Source of the DNA: SSF14 sp046331245
Lineage (GTDB): Bacteria; Actinomycetota; Acidimicrobiia; Acidimicrobiales; Microtrichaceae
Reading direction: 5' to 3'
DNA length: 64,000 nucleotides
Assembly: GCA_046331245.1 (NCBI GenBank)
Contig: JAXLRH010000007.1
Coordinates: 159,615 to 223,614, forward strand
The notes under the pieces were generated by a model. The model made no database searches, had not been told where the DNA came from, and worked only from the letters and a program-made list of their open reading frames with translations. How positions within the stretch are numbered: position 1 is the stretch's first letter; every line of letters begins with the position of its first letter. Made by a program: the position numbers and the translations under genes. Shown here one piece after another: positions 41,998 through 50,111 of the stretch.

Positions 41998-42930
41998 ATG
42001 GATCGTCGATGGTTTCTTCGGGCAGCCGGCGGCACCGGCGTGGTGGGCGCGGCAGGCGCTGCCGGATGGGCGCTGCACGAGCCTCCGCCGCTCCCCGACG
42101 AGGCGAAGCGCGACGAGCGCAACGACGCCTCCGGCCTACCCACCGGTGGTGCCGGGGCGTTCGGGATCCACCGCGTGATCTACTCCGTCCCCGTCGCCGA
42201 GCCGTTCGTCGCGCTCACCTTCGACGACGGCCCGGACCCCCAGTTCACGCCCCGGGTCCTCGAGATCCTCGCCGGGTACGACATCAAGGCGACCTTCAAC
42301 GTCATGGGGTACAACGCGATGCACCACGACGACATCCTCAAGGGTCTCGTCGCCGCGGGGCACGAGGTGGGCAACCACACCTGGACCCACCTCGACCTGT
42401 CGAAGGTGGACGCCACCGAGACCGCGTACGAGATCCGCCGTGGCCGCGAGGTGATCGAGGACCTGACCAAGCTCAAGATTCGCTTCTTCCGCCCGCCCCG
42501 CGGCGAGATGTCGGGAGCGGCGGTGCGCCTGGTGGCCGAGGAGGGCAACGACATCCTCATGTGGTCGATCACCGGGTCGGTGCCCGGGCGCGAGGCCCCG
42601 GCGGAGGTCAACTCCTTCGTGCTCGACCACCTCGAGCCCGGCGCCATCATCGACTTCCACGACGGCATCGGCCGGGGCACGTTCGCGCCCAACGCTCCCT
42701 GGGCTCGCGATCTCGTCGAACGGCGCACGGCGGAGGTGGAGGGGCTGCCGAAGCTCATCGAGACCGCCATGGCGAAGGGCTACCGCTTCATGCGCGTGAG
42801 CGACCTCCTCGACCACGAGGTTCCGGGGAAGACGCCGTCGAAGACGAGCGACGAGTCCGAGGACGCCGACGAGGGCACCCCCGACATCACGAATCCCCCC
42901 GACGCCACCGATCCCAAGGGGAACTCGTAG
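41998..42930 (+). CDS. Tat-exported polysaccharide deacetylase (NodB family)
   Basis: A 310-residue exported carbohydrate esterase family 4 protein. The N-terminus MDRRWFLRAAGGTG carries a twin-arginine signal. The NodB domain has motif 1 TFDDGPDPQ (catalytic Asp and metal Asp), motif 2 HEVGNHTWTH (metal His pair), motif 3 FRPPRGE, and a late IIDFHDGIGRG with the catalytic His. The acidic Asp/Glu/Thr/Pro-rich tail (last 40 residues) is probably disordered. Likely deacetylates GlcNAc or MurNAc units of the envelope. The MFS gene follows after 16 bp. Confidence 0.92.
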   Translation: MDRRWFLRAAGGTGVVGAAGAAGWALHEPPPLPDEAKRDERNDASGLPTGGAGAFGIHRVIYSVPVAEPFVALTFDDGPDPQFTPRVLEILAGYDIKATFNVMGYNAMHHDDILKGLVAAGHEVGNHTWTHLDLSKVDATETAYEIRRGREVIEDLTKLKIRFFRPPRGEMSGAAVRLVAEEGNDILMWSITGSVPGREAPAEVNSFVLDHLEPGAIIDFHDGIGRGTFAPNAPWARDLVERRTAEVEGLPKLIETAMAKGYRFMRVSDLLDHEVPGKTPSKTSDESEDADEGTPDITNPPDATDPKGNS

Positions 42931-42946
42931 GGAGTAGAACTGCTTC

Positions 42947-44686
42947 ATGACCGACGCAGCCATCCCGGCCTCTCCCCCGACCGGCGGCTGGGGTGCCGCC
43001 CCGTCCGCACCCGCCGACCCTCGACGCTGGATCGCACTGGTCATCCTGTCGACGTCGCTCGGCATCATCGTGTTGGACAACACGATCCTCAACGTCGCGG
43101 TGCCGACGATCATCCGCGAGTTCCACAGCGAGGTGTCGTCGCTCCAGTGGGTGATCTCGGGCTACTCGCTGGTGTTCGCCTCGCTGCTCATCAGCTTCGG
43201 CCGGCTCGGCGACATCGTCGGCCGCCGCAAGATGTTCTTCGCCGGGGCCACGCTGTTCGCCGTCGGGTCGCTCATCGCCTCGCTGTCGCACTCGGTGGTG
43301 CAGCTCTTCATCGGCGAGTCGATCATCGAGGGCATCGGCGCCGCCATGATGCTCCCCGCCACGCTGTCCATCATCTCCGCCACCTTCCAGGGGCGTGAGC
43401 GGGGCGTCGCCTTCGCCGTGTGGGGGTCGGTCGCCGGTGGCGCCGGGGCGCTCGGCCCGTGGGTGGGCGGCATCCTCACCACCGACTACTCGTGGCGGTG
43501 GGCCTTCCGCGTCAACGTGGTCATCGCCCCGCTCGCGATCCTCGCCGGCATCTTCTACCTCTCGGAGTCGAAGGACGAGCGGGCCAAGGGCCTCGACCCC
43601 GCCGGCGTCGCCGCCGTCACCGTCGGGCTGCTGGGCCTCGTCTTCGGCATCATCGAGGCGTCGCGCTACGGCTGGTGGAAGCCCGTCGGCGACCAGCTGC
43701 TCGGCAGCTGGAAGTGGCACCGGACTCGATCCTCGATCGTGCCCGTGTCGCTCGCGATCGCGGCCGTCGCCCTCACGATCTTCGTCCGCCTCGAACAGCG
43801 CCGCCGCGCCGCCGCCGCCCGTCGTGCTCGACTTCCTCCGACCTCGTGCACCCCGGCTTCCGCTACGGCCTCATCAACACCGCCGTGCTCGCCAAGGCGA
43901 GTTCGGCGCCTTCTTCGTGCTTCCTGTTCTTCCTGCAGGCCGGCTCCACCTCACCGCCATCCGCAGCGGCACCTGGCCGCTGCCCGCCGGCATCATGGCG
44001 TTCATCGGCGGTGGCATCGGCGCCAGTTGAGCAAGCGGTTCGGGCCGAAGTACGTCATCACCGGTGGCCTGGCGGCTCGAAGCCCTTGGCATCTGGCTGT
44101 ACGTGGTGATGTTCTCGCCCACGGCGACGTTCCTGGTCGCTCCTGCCCGCCCTCACTCCACGGCATCGGCATCGGGTTCGCTACGAGCCAGCTCACCAAC
44201 GTGGTGCTGAGCGACATCCCACCGCAGAAGGCGGGGTCCGCCAGCGGCGCGGCCGGGCATGGTCCGCCAGGTGGGCACTGCGGCCGGCATCGCGCCCATC
44301 GGCGCGATCTTCGTGTCACAGACGACGAGCCACGTGCGAGCGAGCTGACCGCCGACCCGACGATCCCGCCCCGTGCGAGCGAGCAGGTGCTCGCCGGTGT
44401 GGGCGACGGGGTCGGCGGCGGTGCCCGGCGGGCGTTGCCGACACGCCGATGGGCCGTCGCACTGACGCTGGTGTCCACCGCGACCGCCGACGCGCCCCGC
44501 CCGGCGGTCGCCCGCCGGCGGCGCGCCGACGCTGGCGCGCGCTCATCTGCTCCTGGTGCCGAACATCCCGGTGCAGCACGGGCTGCCTGCCGGCGCCGTT
44601 CCCCCGGGCGCCGGTCCTCCCGGGAGGCGGTCGACTCCGACGACCGGGTGAGACGACACCGCCCCGGTGTGACGGAGTCGGTGTGA
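42947..44686 (+). pseudogene. DHA2-type MFS drug exporter (EmrB/QacA), frameshifted 3' half
   Basis: The first 285 residues are an intact DHA2 MFS transporter: IVLDNTILNVAVPTII, QWVISGYSLVFASLLISFGRLGDIVGRRK (motif A), GIGAAMMLPATLSII and GPWVGGILTTDYSWRWAF. After about 43800 the protein continues only by switching frames: DLVHPGFRYGLINTAVLAK, GEFGAFFVLPV, LPAGIMAFIGGGIGAS, KRFGPKYVITGGLA, then GIGIGFATSQLTNVVLSDIPPQKAGSASGAAG. At least six switches are needed by 44300, and the final helices are unreadable. The start ATG has a GGGAGTAG site. Probably an intact exporter in the organism. Confidence 0.75.
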
Positions 44687-44736
44687 CAGCACGGCGTGAC
44701 GGAATGCCCGTGAGCAGGGCCGGGCTGGACGAGGCC

Positions 44737-45140
44737 ATGACCGCCGGACACACCGTCTCCATCTCGCCCACCACCGCACACGTCGAGGTGCGTCTCGACG
44801 GCGAGGTGCTCGCCACCACCGACCGCGCCCTGGAGCTCCACGAGACGGGGCTGCCCACGCGGTACTACCTCCCCCGCGATGACGTCCGCATGGACCTGCT
44901 CCGGTCCACTGGACTTCCACGGCCATCTGCCCGTTCAGCAGGCGAGGCGTCGTACTGGACGGCCGAGGTGAACGGCACCACGTACGACGGAGTGGTGTGG
45001 GCCTACGAGACCCCCATCGCCGGGGCCGAGGCCATCGCCGGGTACCTGTCGTTCTACCCGAACCGCACGCAGATCACCGTCGACGGCGAGCCCGTCGTCG
45101 TCGCCAGGACGCCGTTCGCCTGCGGGCGCTACGACCGGCC
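44737..45140 (+). CDS. DUF427 protein (sequence corrupted locally)
   Basis: A DUF427-family protein. The block VEVRLDGEVLATTDRALELHETGLPTRYYLPRDDVRMDLL is unmistakable and is followed by ASYWTAEVNGTTYDGVVWAYETP and AGYLSFYPNRTQITVDGEPV. Between them the expected STDFHGHCPFKG appears only by reading neighbouring frames (DFHGH is visible at +1), so small errors lie near 44910-44935. The 3' end is uncertain and given approximately; no in-frame stop is present until 46044. Function of the family is unknown. A possible earlier GTG lies at 44710. Confidence 0.6.
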
Positions 45141-45183
45141 GCGCTCGTCGAGGTCGTCGACCAGGTGCGCCCAGCACGCCGCC

Positions 45184-45888
45184 TCACCGCCGAGGTCCGA
45201 GCGCGACACCGAAGCGCCTGCGCCGGCGGTCTCGAGGCAGCGCAGGCGACAGCCGCCCGCCGCGCGGGTCCTTCGTGATCAGCTCGTCGACGACGATGCC
45301 GCCCGCCGTCTCCGCGACGCCGGTGGCGATCCCGCGAGCGGATCTCGCACACGGTGTCCGGATCGGCGAGGACGGTGGACACGAAGGCAGCGGCGTGTGA
45401 GCGTGATCTCGACGGTGCTCCTTGCCCGGCGGGTGGTCGGCTCGAACCCGCTGGAGGGCCATCTGATCGACGACCGCTCCGGCGGGATCCTCGGCCGCAC
45501 CGGCGCCGAGTTGGCGACCCCGCCCCGACGCAGTGACCGACCTCGAAGGGGGTGTCCCCGGTTCGGACGATCTCCGCGAGCCAGGAGAGAGCTGTTCGTA
45601 CGGTCCGGGCACGCCCCACTTGGCTCTCGGCGTGCGGATGCAGCCGGTAGTCAGGCCAGGCCGGCCCTGCCCGGAGGCGGGAGCGACGGACTCGGTGACG
45701 AGCTCGGCGGCGACGAGCCGCGCGAGGTGCTGTCGGATCGCGTTGTGGTTCAGGCCCAGGTGCTCGGTGAGCTCCGCGACGCCGACGGGATCGGTCTCGT
45801 CGGCGACGTAGCGGAAGATGCGGTACCGCGTCGGATCACCGAGGGCCTTCGCCTGGACCTGGAGCTCCACGGCACTCATCTCGACCAT
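45184..45888 (-). pseudogene. COG2345-like HTH regulator (ArsR/SufR type), frameshifted
   Basis: The first 85 residues are intact: VQAKALGDPTRYRIFRYVADE, then PVGVAELTEHLGLNHNAIRQHLARLVAAELVTE, a winged helix of the ArsR-like, SufR-related group. The remainder is split over three frames: SWLAEIVRTGDTPFEVG, AGAAEDPAGAVVDQMALQR, FVSTVLADPDTVCEI, and GIATGVAETAGGIVVDELITKDPR. The reassembled C-terminus resembles regulators with cysteines that can hold an Fe-S cluster, but cysteine positions cannot be trusted here. Start ATG 45888 or 45879. The TCTAGTC/GACTAGA palindrome at 46231 is a candidate operator. Confidence 0.65.
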
Positions 45889-45946
45889 CCTCGGCTGCGC
45901 ACGGTCACAGTTCACCGGAGGATCGGCCCGCGAGCAACGCCGGTCG

Positions 45947-46177
45947 TCACGCCCTGCAGCGTCGGCCTTCTCCGCCTGTCCCGCCGACCGCCAGGATCGA
46001 TCCCACCATCGCCCCGAAGCCGAGACCGCCCCAGAACCCGGTGAAGATCCCGAGGAACAACGCACCGCTGTCGTTGAGCCCGATCCACTTGCCGAGGAGC
46101 CCGACGAACACGGTGAAGAGGAGGAATCCGACCACCGACCCGGCGGCGGCCGAGCGACCGACTCCGCCCTCGAGCAT
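45947..46177 (-). CDS. small glycine-rich membrane protein
   Basis: A 76-residue frame with two hydrophobic helices (AAAGSVVGFLLFTVFVGLL and ALFLGIFTGFWGGLGFGAMVGSIL) joined by GKWIGLNDSG. The in-frame sequence upstream (TQDEFNPDAMLEGG) looks like part of the same protein, with a start near 46220-46224 in another frame (ATG 46224 or TTG 46220, after AAAAAGG), so one indel probably truncates the true N-terminus of about 15 residues. Resembles general-stress-type Gly-rich membrane proteins, but no family is assigned. It is upstream of the HTH regulator on the same strand. Confidence 0.6.
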   Translation of the reverse strand: MLEGGVGRSAAAGSVVGFLLFTVFVGLLGKWIGLNDSGALFLGIFTGFWGGLGFGAMVGSILAVGGTGGEGRRCRA

Positions 46178-46230
46178 CGCGTCGGGGTTGAATTCGTCCT
46201 GGGTGCGCCAGCTCGGTCAACCATCCTTTT

Positions 46231-46246
46231 TCTAGTCGTGACTAGA
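46231..46246. promoter_or_regulatory. inverted repeat TCTAGTC-GT-GACTAGA
   Basis: Seven-base perfect arms in an unusually AT-rich patch just upstream of the minus-strand small membrane protein and HTH regulator genes. Likely operator or promoter element. Confidence 0.5.
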
Positions 46247-46292
46247 GAATATCAGGATGGTTGCGCGGGAACGACCCGCCGGGGAGGGCGTT

Positions 46293-47687
46293 CTAGGCGG
46301 CGGTGCCTCCGATGGTGAGGCCGTGCACTCCGGAGCGTCGGCGCACGCCGTCGCCCACGGGCACGCCCTGGCCGTCCTTGCCGCAGGTGCCCGGGGGCCC
46401 ATCGCGAAGTCCGACGCGCATCATGCCGATGTTGCGCAGCACCTCGGCCCGTTGCCGATGAAGCTGCGCCTGGAGCAGCGGCCGGTGATCTCGCCGTTCT
46501 CGATGAGGTAGGCCTCCGTCATGCCGAACACGAAGTCGCCGGTGGCCGTGTTCACCTTGCCCGCCGCCGAGGTGGGCGATGTACACGCCGCTCTCGGTGT
46601 CGCCGACGATCGACTCCTTGTCGCCCTCGCCACCGAGGAGATAGGTGTTGGTCATCCGCACCATCGGGAGGTGCTGGTAGCTCTGGCGGCGGCCGTTGCC
46701 CGACGACTGGCGACCCTCCTTGCGGGCACGGAGGCCGTCCCACATGTAGTCAACGAGCACGCCGTTCTCGATGAGCACGTTGCGCTGGGCGGGACGGCCC
46801 TCGTCGTCGATCGCGAAGCATCCCCACTCGCCGCCCATCGTGCCGTCGTCGACCAGCGTCACGAGCGGCGACGCGACCTGCTCGCCGATGCGGTTCGCGA
46901 ACACCGACGCGCCCTTGCCGACGAGGTCGGCCTCGAGGCCGTGGCCGCAGGCCTCGTGGAACATCACGCCACCGCCGCCCGAGCCGATGACGACGGTCAT
47001 CTGGCCGCTGGGGGCGGGACGCGCCGCGAGCTTGGTGATGGCGCGGTCGGCGGCCTTGCGGGCCATCTCCTCGACGTCCACCGAGTCGAACAGCTCGAAG
47101 CCGACCGTGTGGCCGACCGACTCGCGTCCGGTCTGCATGCCGGTGTCGCCCGTGGCGACGCACGAGATGGAGAACACCGTCTTCACCTGGTCGTCGTCGG
47201 CGAGGGTGCCGTCGGTGTTGGCCACGAGGATGCGGCGGCGCGAGTCGGAGTAGCGGGCCATCACCTGCGTGATCGCGGCGCCCTGAGCGCGGGCGACGTC
47301 GTTGGCGCGGGTGAGGAGCTCCACCTTGCGGGCCTTGGGGACGTCGCCGGGGAGCATCAGCACGACGTTGGGACGGGACGCGCTGGTCCTCGAGAGGTCG
47401 ATCGTGCGGGAGCCGGAGCCGCTGCCCCGGGCGGCGGCTGCGGCGATCTCCGCCGTGGCGACCAGGCTGGCCTCGGACAGGTCGGCGGTGTGCGCGAAGC
47501 CGGTGGACTCGCCGACCACCACCCGGATGCCGGCGCCGCGATCGCGACCGGAGGTGAGCTCCTCGACCTTGCCGTCGTCCAGCACGGCGCTGGAGGAGCG
47601 CTTGTCCTCGGCGAACACCTCGGCGAAGTCGGCTCCGCCCTTCGTCGCAGCGGCGAGGACCCGCTCCAGGACTGATTCGTCGATCAA
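46293..47687 (-). CDS. tldD: TldD metalloprotease (short internal frame disturbance)
   Basis: The catalytic TldD subunit of the TldD/TldE peptidase complex, 464 residues. The zinc-binding HExxxH is in GGGGVMFHEACGHGLEADLVGKGAS. Other blocks are GRDRGAGIRVVVGEST, LVDDGTMGGEWGCFAIDDEG, RMTNTYLLGG and the C-terminal GTCGKDGQGVPVGDG and GLTIGGTAA. Between about 46570 and 46445 the conserved VNTATGDFVFGMTEAYLIENGEITG appears in another frame, so two compensating indels replace some 40 residues with nonsense. A TTG at 47687 with GGAG upstream is the best start. The partner TldE genes lie 5.5 kb away. Confidence 0.88.
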   Translation of the reverse strand: MIDESVLERVLAAATKGGADFAEVFAEDKRSSSAVLDDGKVEELTSGRDRGAGIRVVVGESTGFAHTADLSEASLVATAEIAAAAARGSGSGSRTIDLSRTSASRPNVVLMLPGDVPKARKVELLTRANDVARAQGAAITQVMARYSDSRRRILVANTDGTLADDDQVKTVFSISCVATGDTGMQTGRESVGHTVGFELFDSVDVEEMARKAADRAITKLAARPAPSGQMTVVIGSGGGGVMFHEACGHGLEADLVGKGASVFANRIGEQVASPLVTLVDDGTMGGEWGCFAIDDEGRPAQRNVLIENGVLVDYMWDGLRARKEGRQSSGNGRRQSYQHLPMVRMTNTYLLGGEGDKESIVGDTESGVYIAHLGGGQGEHGHRRLRVRHDGGLPHRERRDHRPLLQAQLHRQRAEVLRNIGMMRVGLRDGPPGTCGKDGQGVPVGDGVRRRSGVHGLTIGGTAA

Positions 47688-47765
47688 GTGAACTCCGTTC
47701 TCGGAACGTGACTCGGGACGAGCCGCCTACGGCTCGCCATCTGGCCCACCGCCGCAGGAATCCTT

Positions 47766-48155
47766 ATGGTATCGGCAGTGATGTTGGACACCGGCCTCGA
47801 AGCAACCATCGAACTCCTCATCGAGGAGGCCGACACCGCCCTGGCCATGGGCTCGGGCGACGTGCCCGTGTTGGCGACCCCCCGCATGATCGCACTCTGC
47901 GAGCAGGCGACGATGTCGGCCCTCGTGGGCCACGTCGAGGAGGGCTACACCACCGTCGGTCTCTCGGTGCAGGTCGACCACCTTCGTCCCACCGCCGTCG
48001 GCCATCGCATCTGGGCCGAGGCCCACCTCGACAAGATCGAGGGCCGCCGCCTCTGCTTCAGCGTCTCGGCCAAGGACGACCGCGGCCTCATCGGCGCCGG
48101 CCGCGTCACCCGCGTCGTGGTCGAGGTCGAGCACTTCATGGAGAAGACGAGATAG
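47766..48155 (+). CDS. hotdog-fold thioesterase (FlK-like)
   Basis: A 129-residue single-hotdog protein of the fluoroacetyl-CoA thioesterase-like family. Sequence features are VLATPRMIALCEQATMSALVGHVEEGYTTVGLSVQVDHLRPTAVGHRIW-type strands and helix, with the Thr, Glu and His expected of the FlK active-site triad region, and a C-terminal GAGRVTRVVVE strand. Probably hydrolyses a small acyl-CoA; the substrate is unknown. ATG 47766 has AGGAA seven bases upstream; ATG 47781 is an alternative. It is divergent from tldD. Confidence 0.85.
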   Translation: MVSAVMLDTGLEATIELLIEEADTALAMGSGDVPVLATPRMIALCEQATMSALVGHVEEGYTTVGLSVQVDHLRPTAVGHRIWAEAHLDKIEGRRLCFSVSAKDDRGLIGAGRVTRVVVEVEHFMEKTR

Positions 48156-48949
48156 TCGACCACGGGCGGGCCATCGACCAGCCGGAGACCCGCCGCGCGG
48201 TCGCTCGAGCGCGCCGGAACGCCTGGCTCACACTCGCCGCGGGCATCGCCGTCCTCGTGGCGACCACGGTCGGGATCACCGCCGTGGAGGATCGCACCGA
48301 GCAGCTCGTACGCCATGGCGAGCAGGTCCGTGGCTCGGTCGTCGACGCCGACGGTCACGCAGGCGTGCTGATCGCACGAAGTAAGCGGATCGTCGTCGAG
48401 TTCACGTACGCCGGACGCGCCCGGCGGGCCGGGATCAACCTCGACGACTCGTCCCCGAGCTTCGTCGCCGGACAGCCGGTCACGGTGTACGTCGATCGCG
48501 CCGACCCGAACCACCTCACGATCGACGGCACCGACAACCAGTCCCCGTGGACGCTGGCGCCGATGATCGTCGGGATCGTCGCCGGCTTCCTCGTGCCGGG
48601 TGTCGGCGTGGCGCTCCTCCGCCGATCGCGACGGTGGCGACGAGCGCTGTCGTCCGGCCCGTGGCGCGCTGAGACCATCCGAACGCGCGTCGTTCCCCTC
48701 GGACGAACGGTGCAGGTGATCGCCCGCATGCCGACGCCCGACGGCGGTGAGGCCGACTACGCGCAGGTGAGCGTCTGGCGTTGGCAGGCCGCTCCGTTCC
48801 GCGACGACACACCCAAGCTGTGGTGGACCTGCCGCAGCGACGACCGCATCACGATGGTGGCCGCACCCGGCGGAGCGAACGTCTCGGAGTTCCGTCGGCC
48901 GCGCCGCGAGAGGACGCGCCGGCAGATCACCGAGCGCTTCGACGGCTGA
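48155..48949 (+). CDS. DUF3592-like membrane protein, start uncertain
   Basis: A membrane protein of roughly 260 residues. Helix 1 is WLTLAAGIAVLVATTVGITAV, followed by an extracytoplasmic domain (GEQVRGSVVDADGH, then IVVEFTYAGRARRAGINLDD and PVTVYVDRADPNHLTI) typical of DUF3592. Helix 2 is WTLAPMIVGIVAGFLVPGVGVALL and a basic cytosolic tail follows. No ATG, GTG or TTG lies in frame between the thioesterase stop and helix 1, so the coordinate given is the first codon after that stop. Either a rare initiator is used or a local sequence error hides the start. Confidence 0.6.
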   Translation, partial: VDHGRAIDQPETRRAVARARRNAWLTLAAGIAVLVATTVGITAVEDRTEQLVRHGEQVRGSVVDADGHAGVLIARSKRIVVEFTYAGRARRAGINLDDSSPSFVAGQPVTVYVDRADPNHLTIDGTDNQSPWTLAPMIVGIVAGFLVPGVGVALLRRSRRWRRALSSGPWRAETIRTRVVPLGRTVQVIARMPTPDGGEADYAQVSVWRWQAAPFRDDTPKLWWTCRSDDRITMVAAPGGANVSEFRRPRRERTRRQITERFDG

Positions 48950-48992
48950 ACCAACGGTCAAGCCCCGCTGACGCCGCGCCGATACCTGGTGC

Positions 48993-49322
48993 GTGGCTCG
49001 CACCTCGACCTCTCCCCCGTCGCTCACCGGCACGACGCTGATCTGCCTCGGTGCCTCCTGCACCGTGCTCGGCGGGCTGGGCGTCGGCTTCCGTGCCGCC
49101 GGCCTCGGCTACCTCGGCCAGAGCCTCGCGTCGCTGGCCGTGGGCGTCGTGATGCTGTTCGTCGGGCTCCACATCGCGGCCAACGTGCGTCGGAGCCTTC
49201 TCACCGAGCTCCGCTTCACCCCGATCCGCGCCACGTACGCCCCGGAGCAGCCCGCCGGGCGCGTCCGTGTGCACGCGTGGACGACGGCGCCGCTCGAGCT
49301 CGGCCCCGCCCGCGCCGCCTGA
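48993..49322 (+). CDS. small hypothetical membrane protein
   Basis: A 109-residue protein starting at GTG 48993 with two hydrophobic segments (TTLICLGASCTVLGGLGVGF and SLASLAVGVVMLFVGLHIAANV) and a soluble C-terminal part with PIRATYAPEQPAGR. No family recognised. It ends 66 bp before the ABC ATPase and could be co-transcribed with it. Confidence 0.5.
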   Translation: MARTSTSPPSLTGTTLICLGASCTVLGGLGVGFRAAGLGYLGQSLASLAVGVVMLFVGLHIAANVRRSLLTELRFTPIRATYAPEQPAGRVRVHAWTTAPLELGPARAA

Positions 49323-49388
49323 CGCGGCGTCGACAATTCGGGCCCTTGTGCCCGGGCCGGCGGACGCGGATTCCGCAAGAATGACGGC

Positions 49389-50096
49389 GTGTCCATCCTG
49401 TCCGCACGCGGGGTCCGCAAGATCTACCGAACCGGCGCCGTCGAGGTGGAGGCCCTGCGGGGCATCGACCTCGATCTCGGAGCCGGCGAGATGGTCACCG
49501 TGATGGGGCCGTCGGGCAACGGCAAGACCACGCTGCTCAACTGCCTGTCGGGTCTCGACGAGATCGACGCCGGCACGGTGGTCATCGACGGCGAGGACAT
49601 CTCGGCGATGAGCGACGCCCGCCGCACCGATCACCGCGCCGGCCGCATGGGGTTCATCTTCCAGAGCTTCAACCTCATCGGCGTGCTGTCGGCGGCGGAG
49701 AACGTCGAGCTGCCGCTCCTGCTCAGCGGGTGCAAGCCCAAGCAGGCCCGGACGCGGGCGCACGAGATGCTGGCCAAGGTGGGCCTCGACGGCCGCGACC
49801 AGCACCGGCCGGCGGAGCTCTCCGGCGGTGAGCAGCAGCGCGTGGCGATCGCCCGTGCCCTGGTCAGCGAGCCGGCGATCATCTGGGCGGACGAGCCCAC
49901 CGGCAACCTCGACAGCACGACGGCGGGCGCCGTGCTCGACCTCCTGCTGGAGGTGCACAGCTCGGGCCAGACGCTCGTGATCATCACCCACGACGCCGAC
50001 ATCGGCGCCTCGGGGGAACGTCTCATCGAGGTGCGCAACGGCCAGATCACGCACGACGGCTCGCCCGACCATGCCCACAGCGTCCACCACCGCTAG
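49389..50096 (+). CDS. ABC transporter ATP-binding protein (MacB/LolD-like)
   Basis: A 235-residue ABC ATPase of the MacB/LolD/FtsE group. Walker A is MGPSGNGKTTLLNCLSGLD, the Q-loop is FIFQSFNLIGVLSAAENVELP, the signature is LSGGEQQRVAIARAL, Walker B is IIWADEPTGNLDS and the switch is IITHDADI. It starts at GTG 49389 and is followed after 15 bp by its FtsX-type permease. Such pairs are mechanotransmission machines for lipoproteins, peptides or antibiotics rather than simple importers. Confidence 0.93.
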   Translation: MSILSARGVRKIYRTGAVEVEALRGIDLDLGAGEMVTVMGPSGNGKTTLLNCLSGLDEIDAGTVVIDGEDISAMSDARRTDHRAGRMGFIFQSFNLIGVLSAAENVELPLLLSGCKPKQARTRAHEMLAKVGLDGRDQHRPAELSGGEQQRVAIARALVSEPAIIWADEPTGNLDSTTAGAVLDLLLEVHSSGQTLVIITHDADIGASGERLIEVRNGQITHDGSPDHAHSVHHR

Positions 50097-50111
50097 CCCC
50101 GGGCCCGTCGC

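Noticed and set aside
43800..46600. A genomic island of decaying genes
   Set aside because: Base composition does not change, no mobility genes are present, and damage hits adjacent genes on both strands in a pattern typical of consensus indels.
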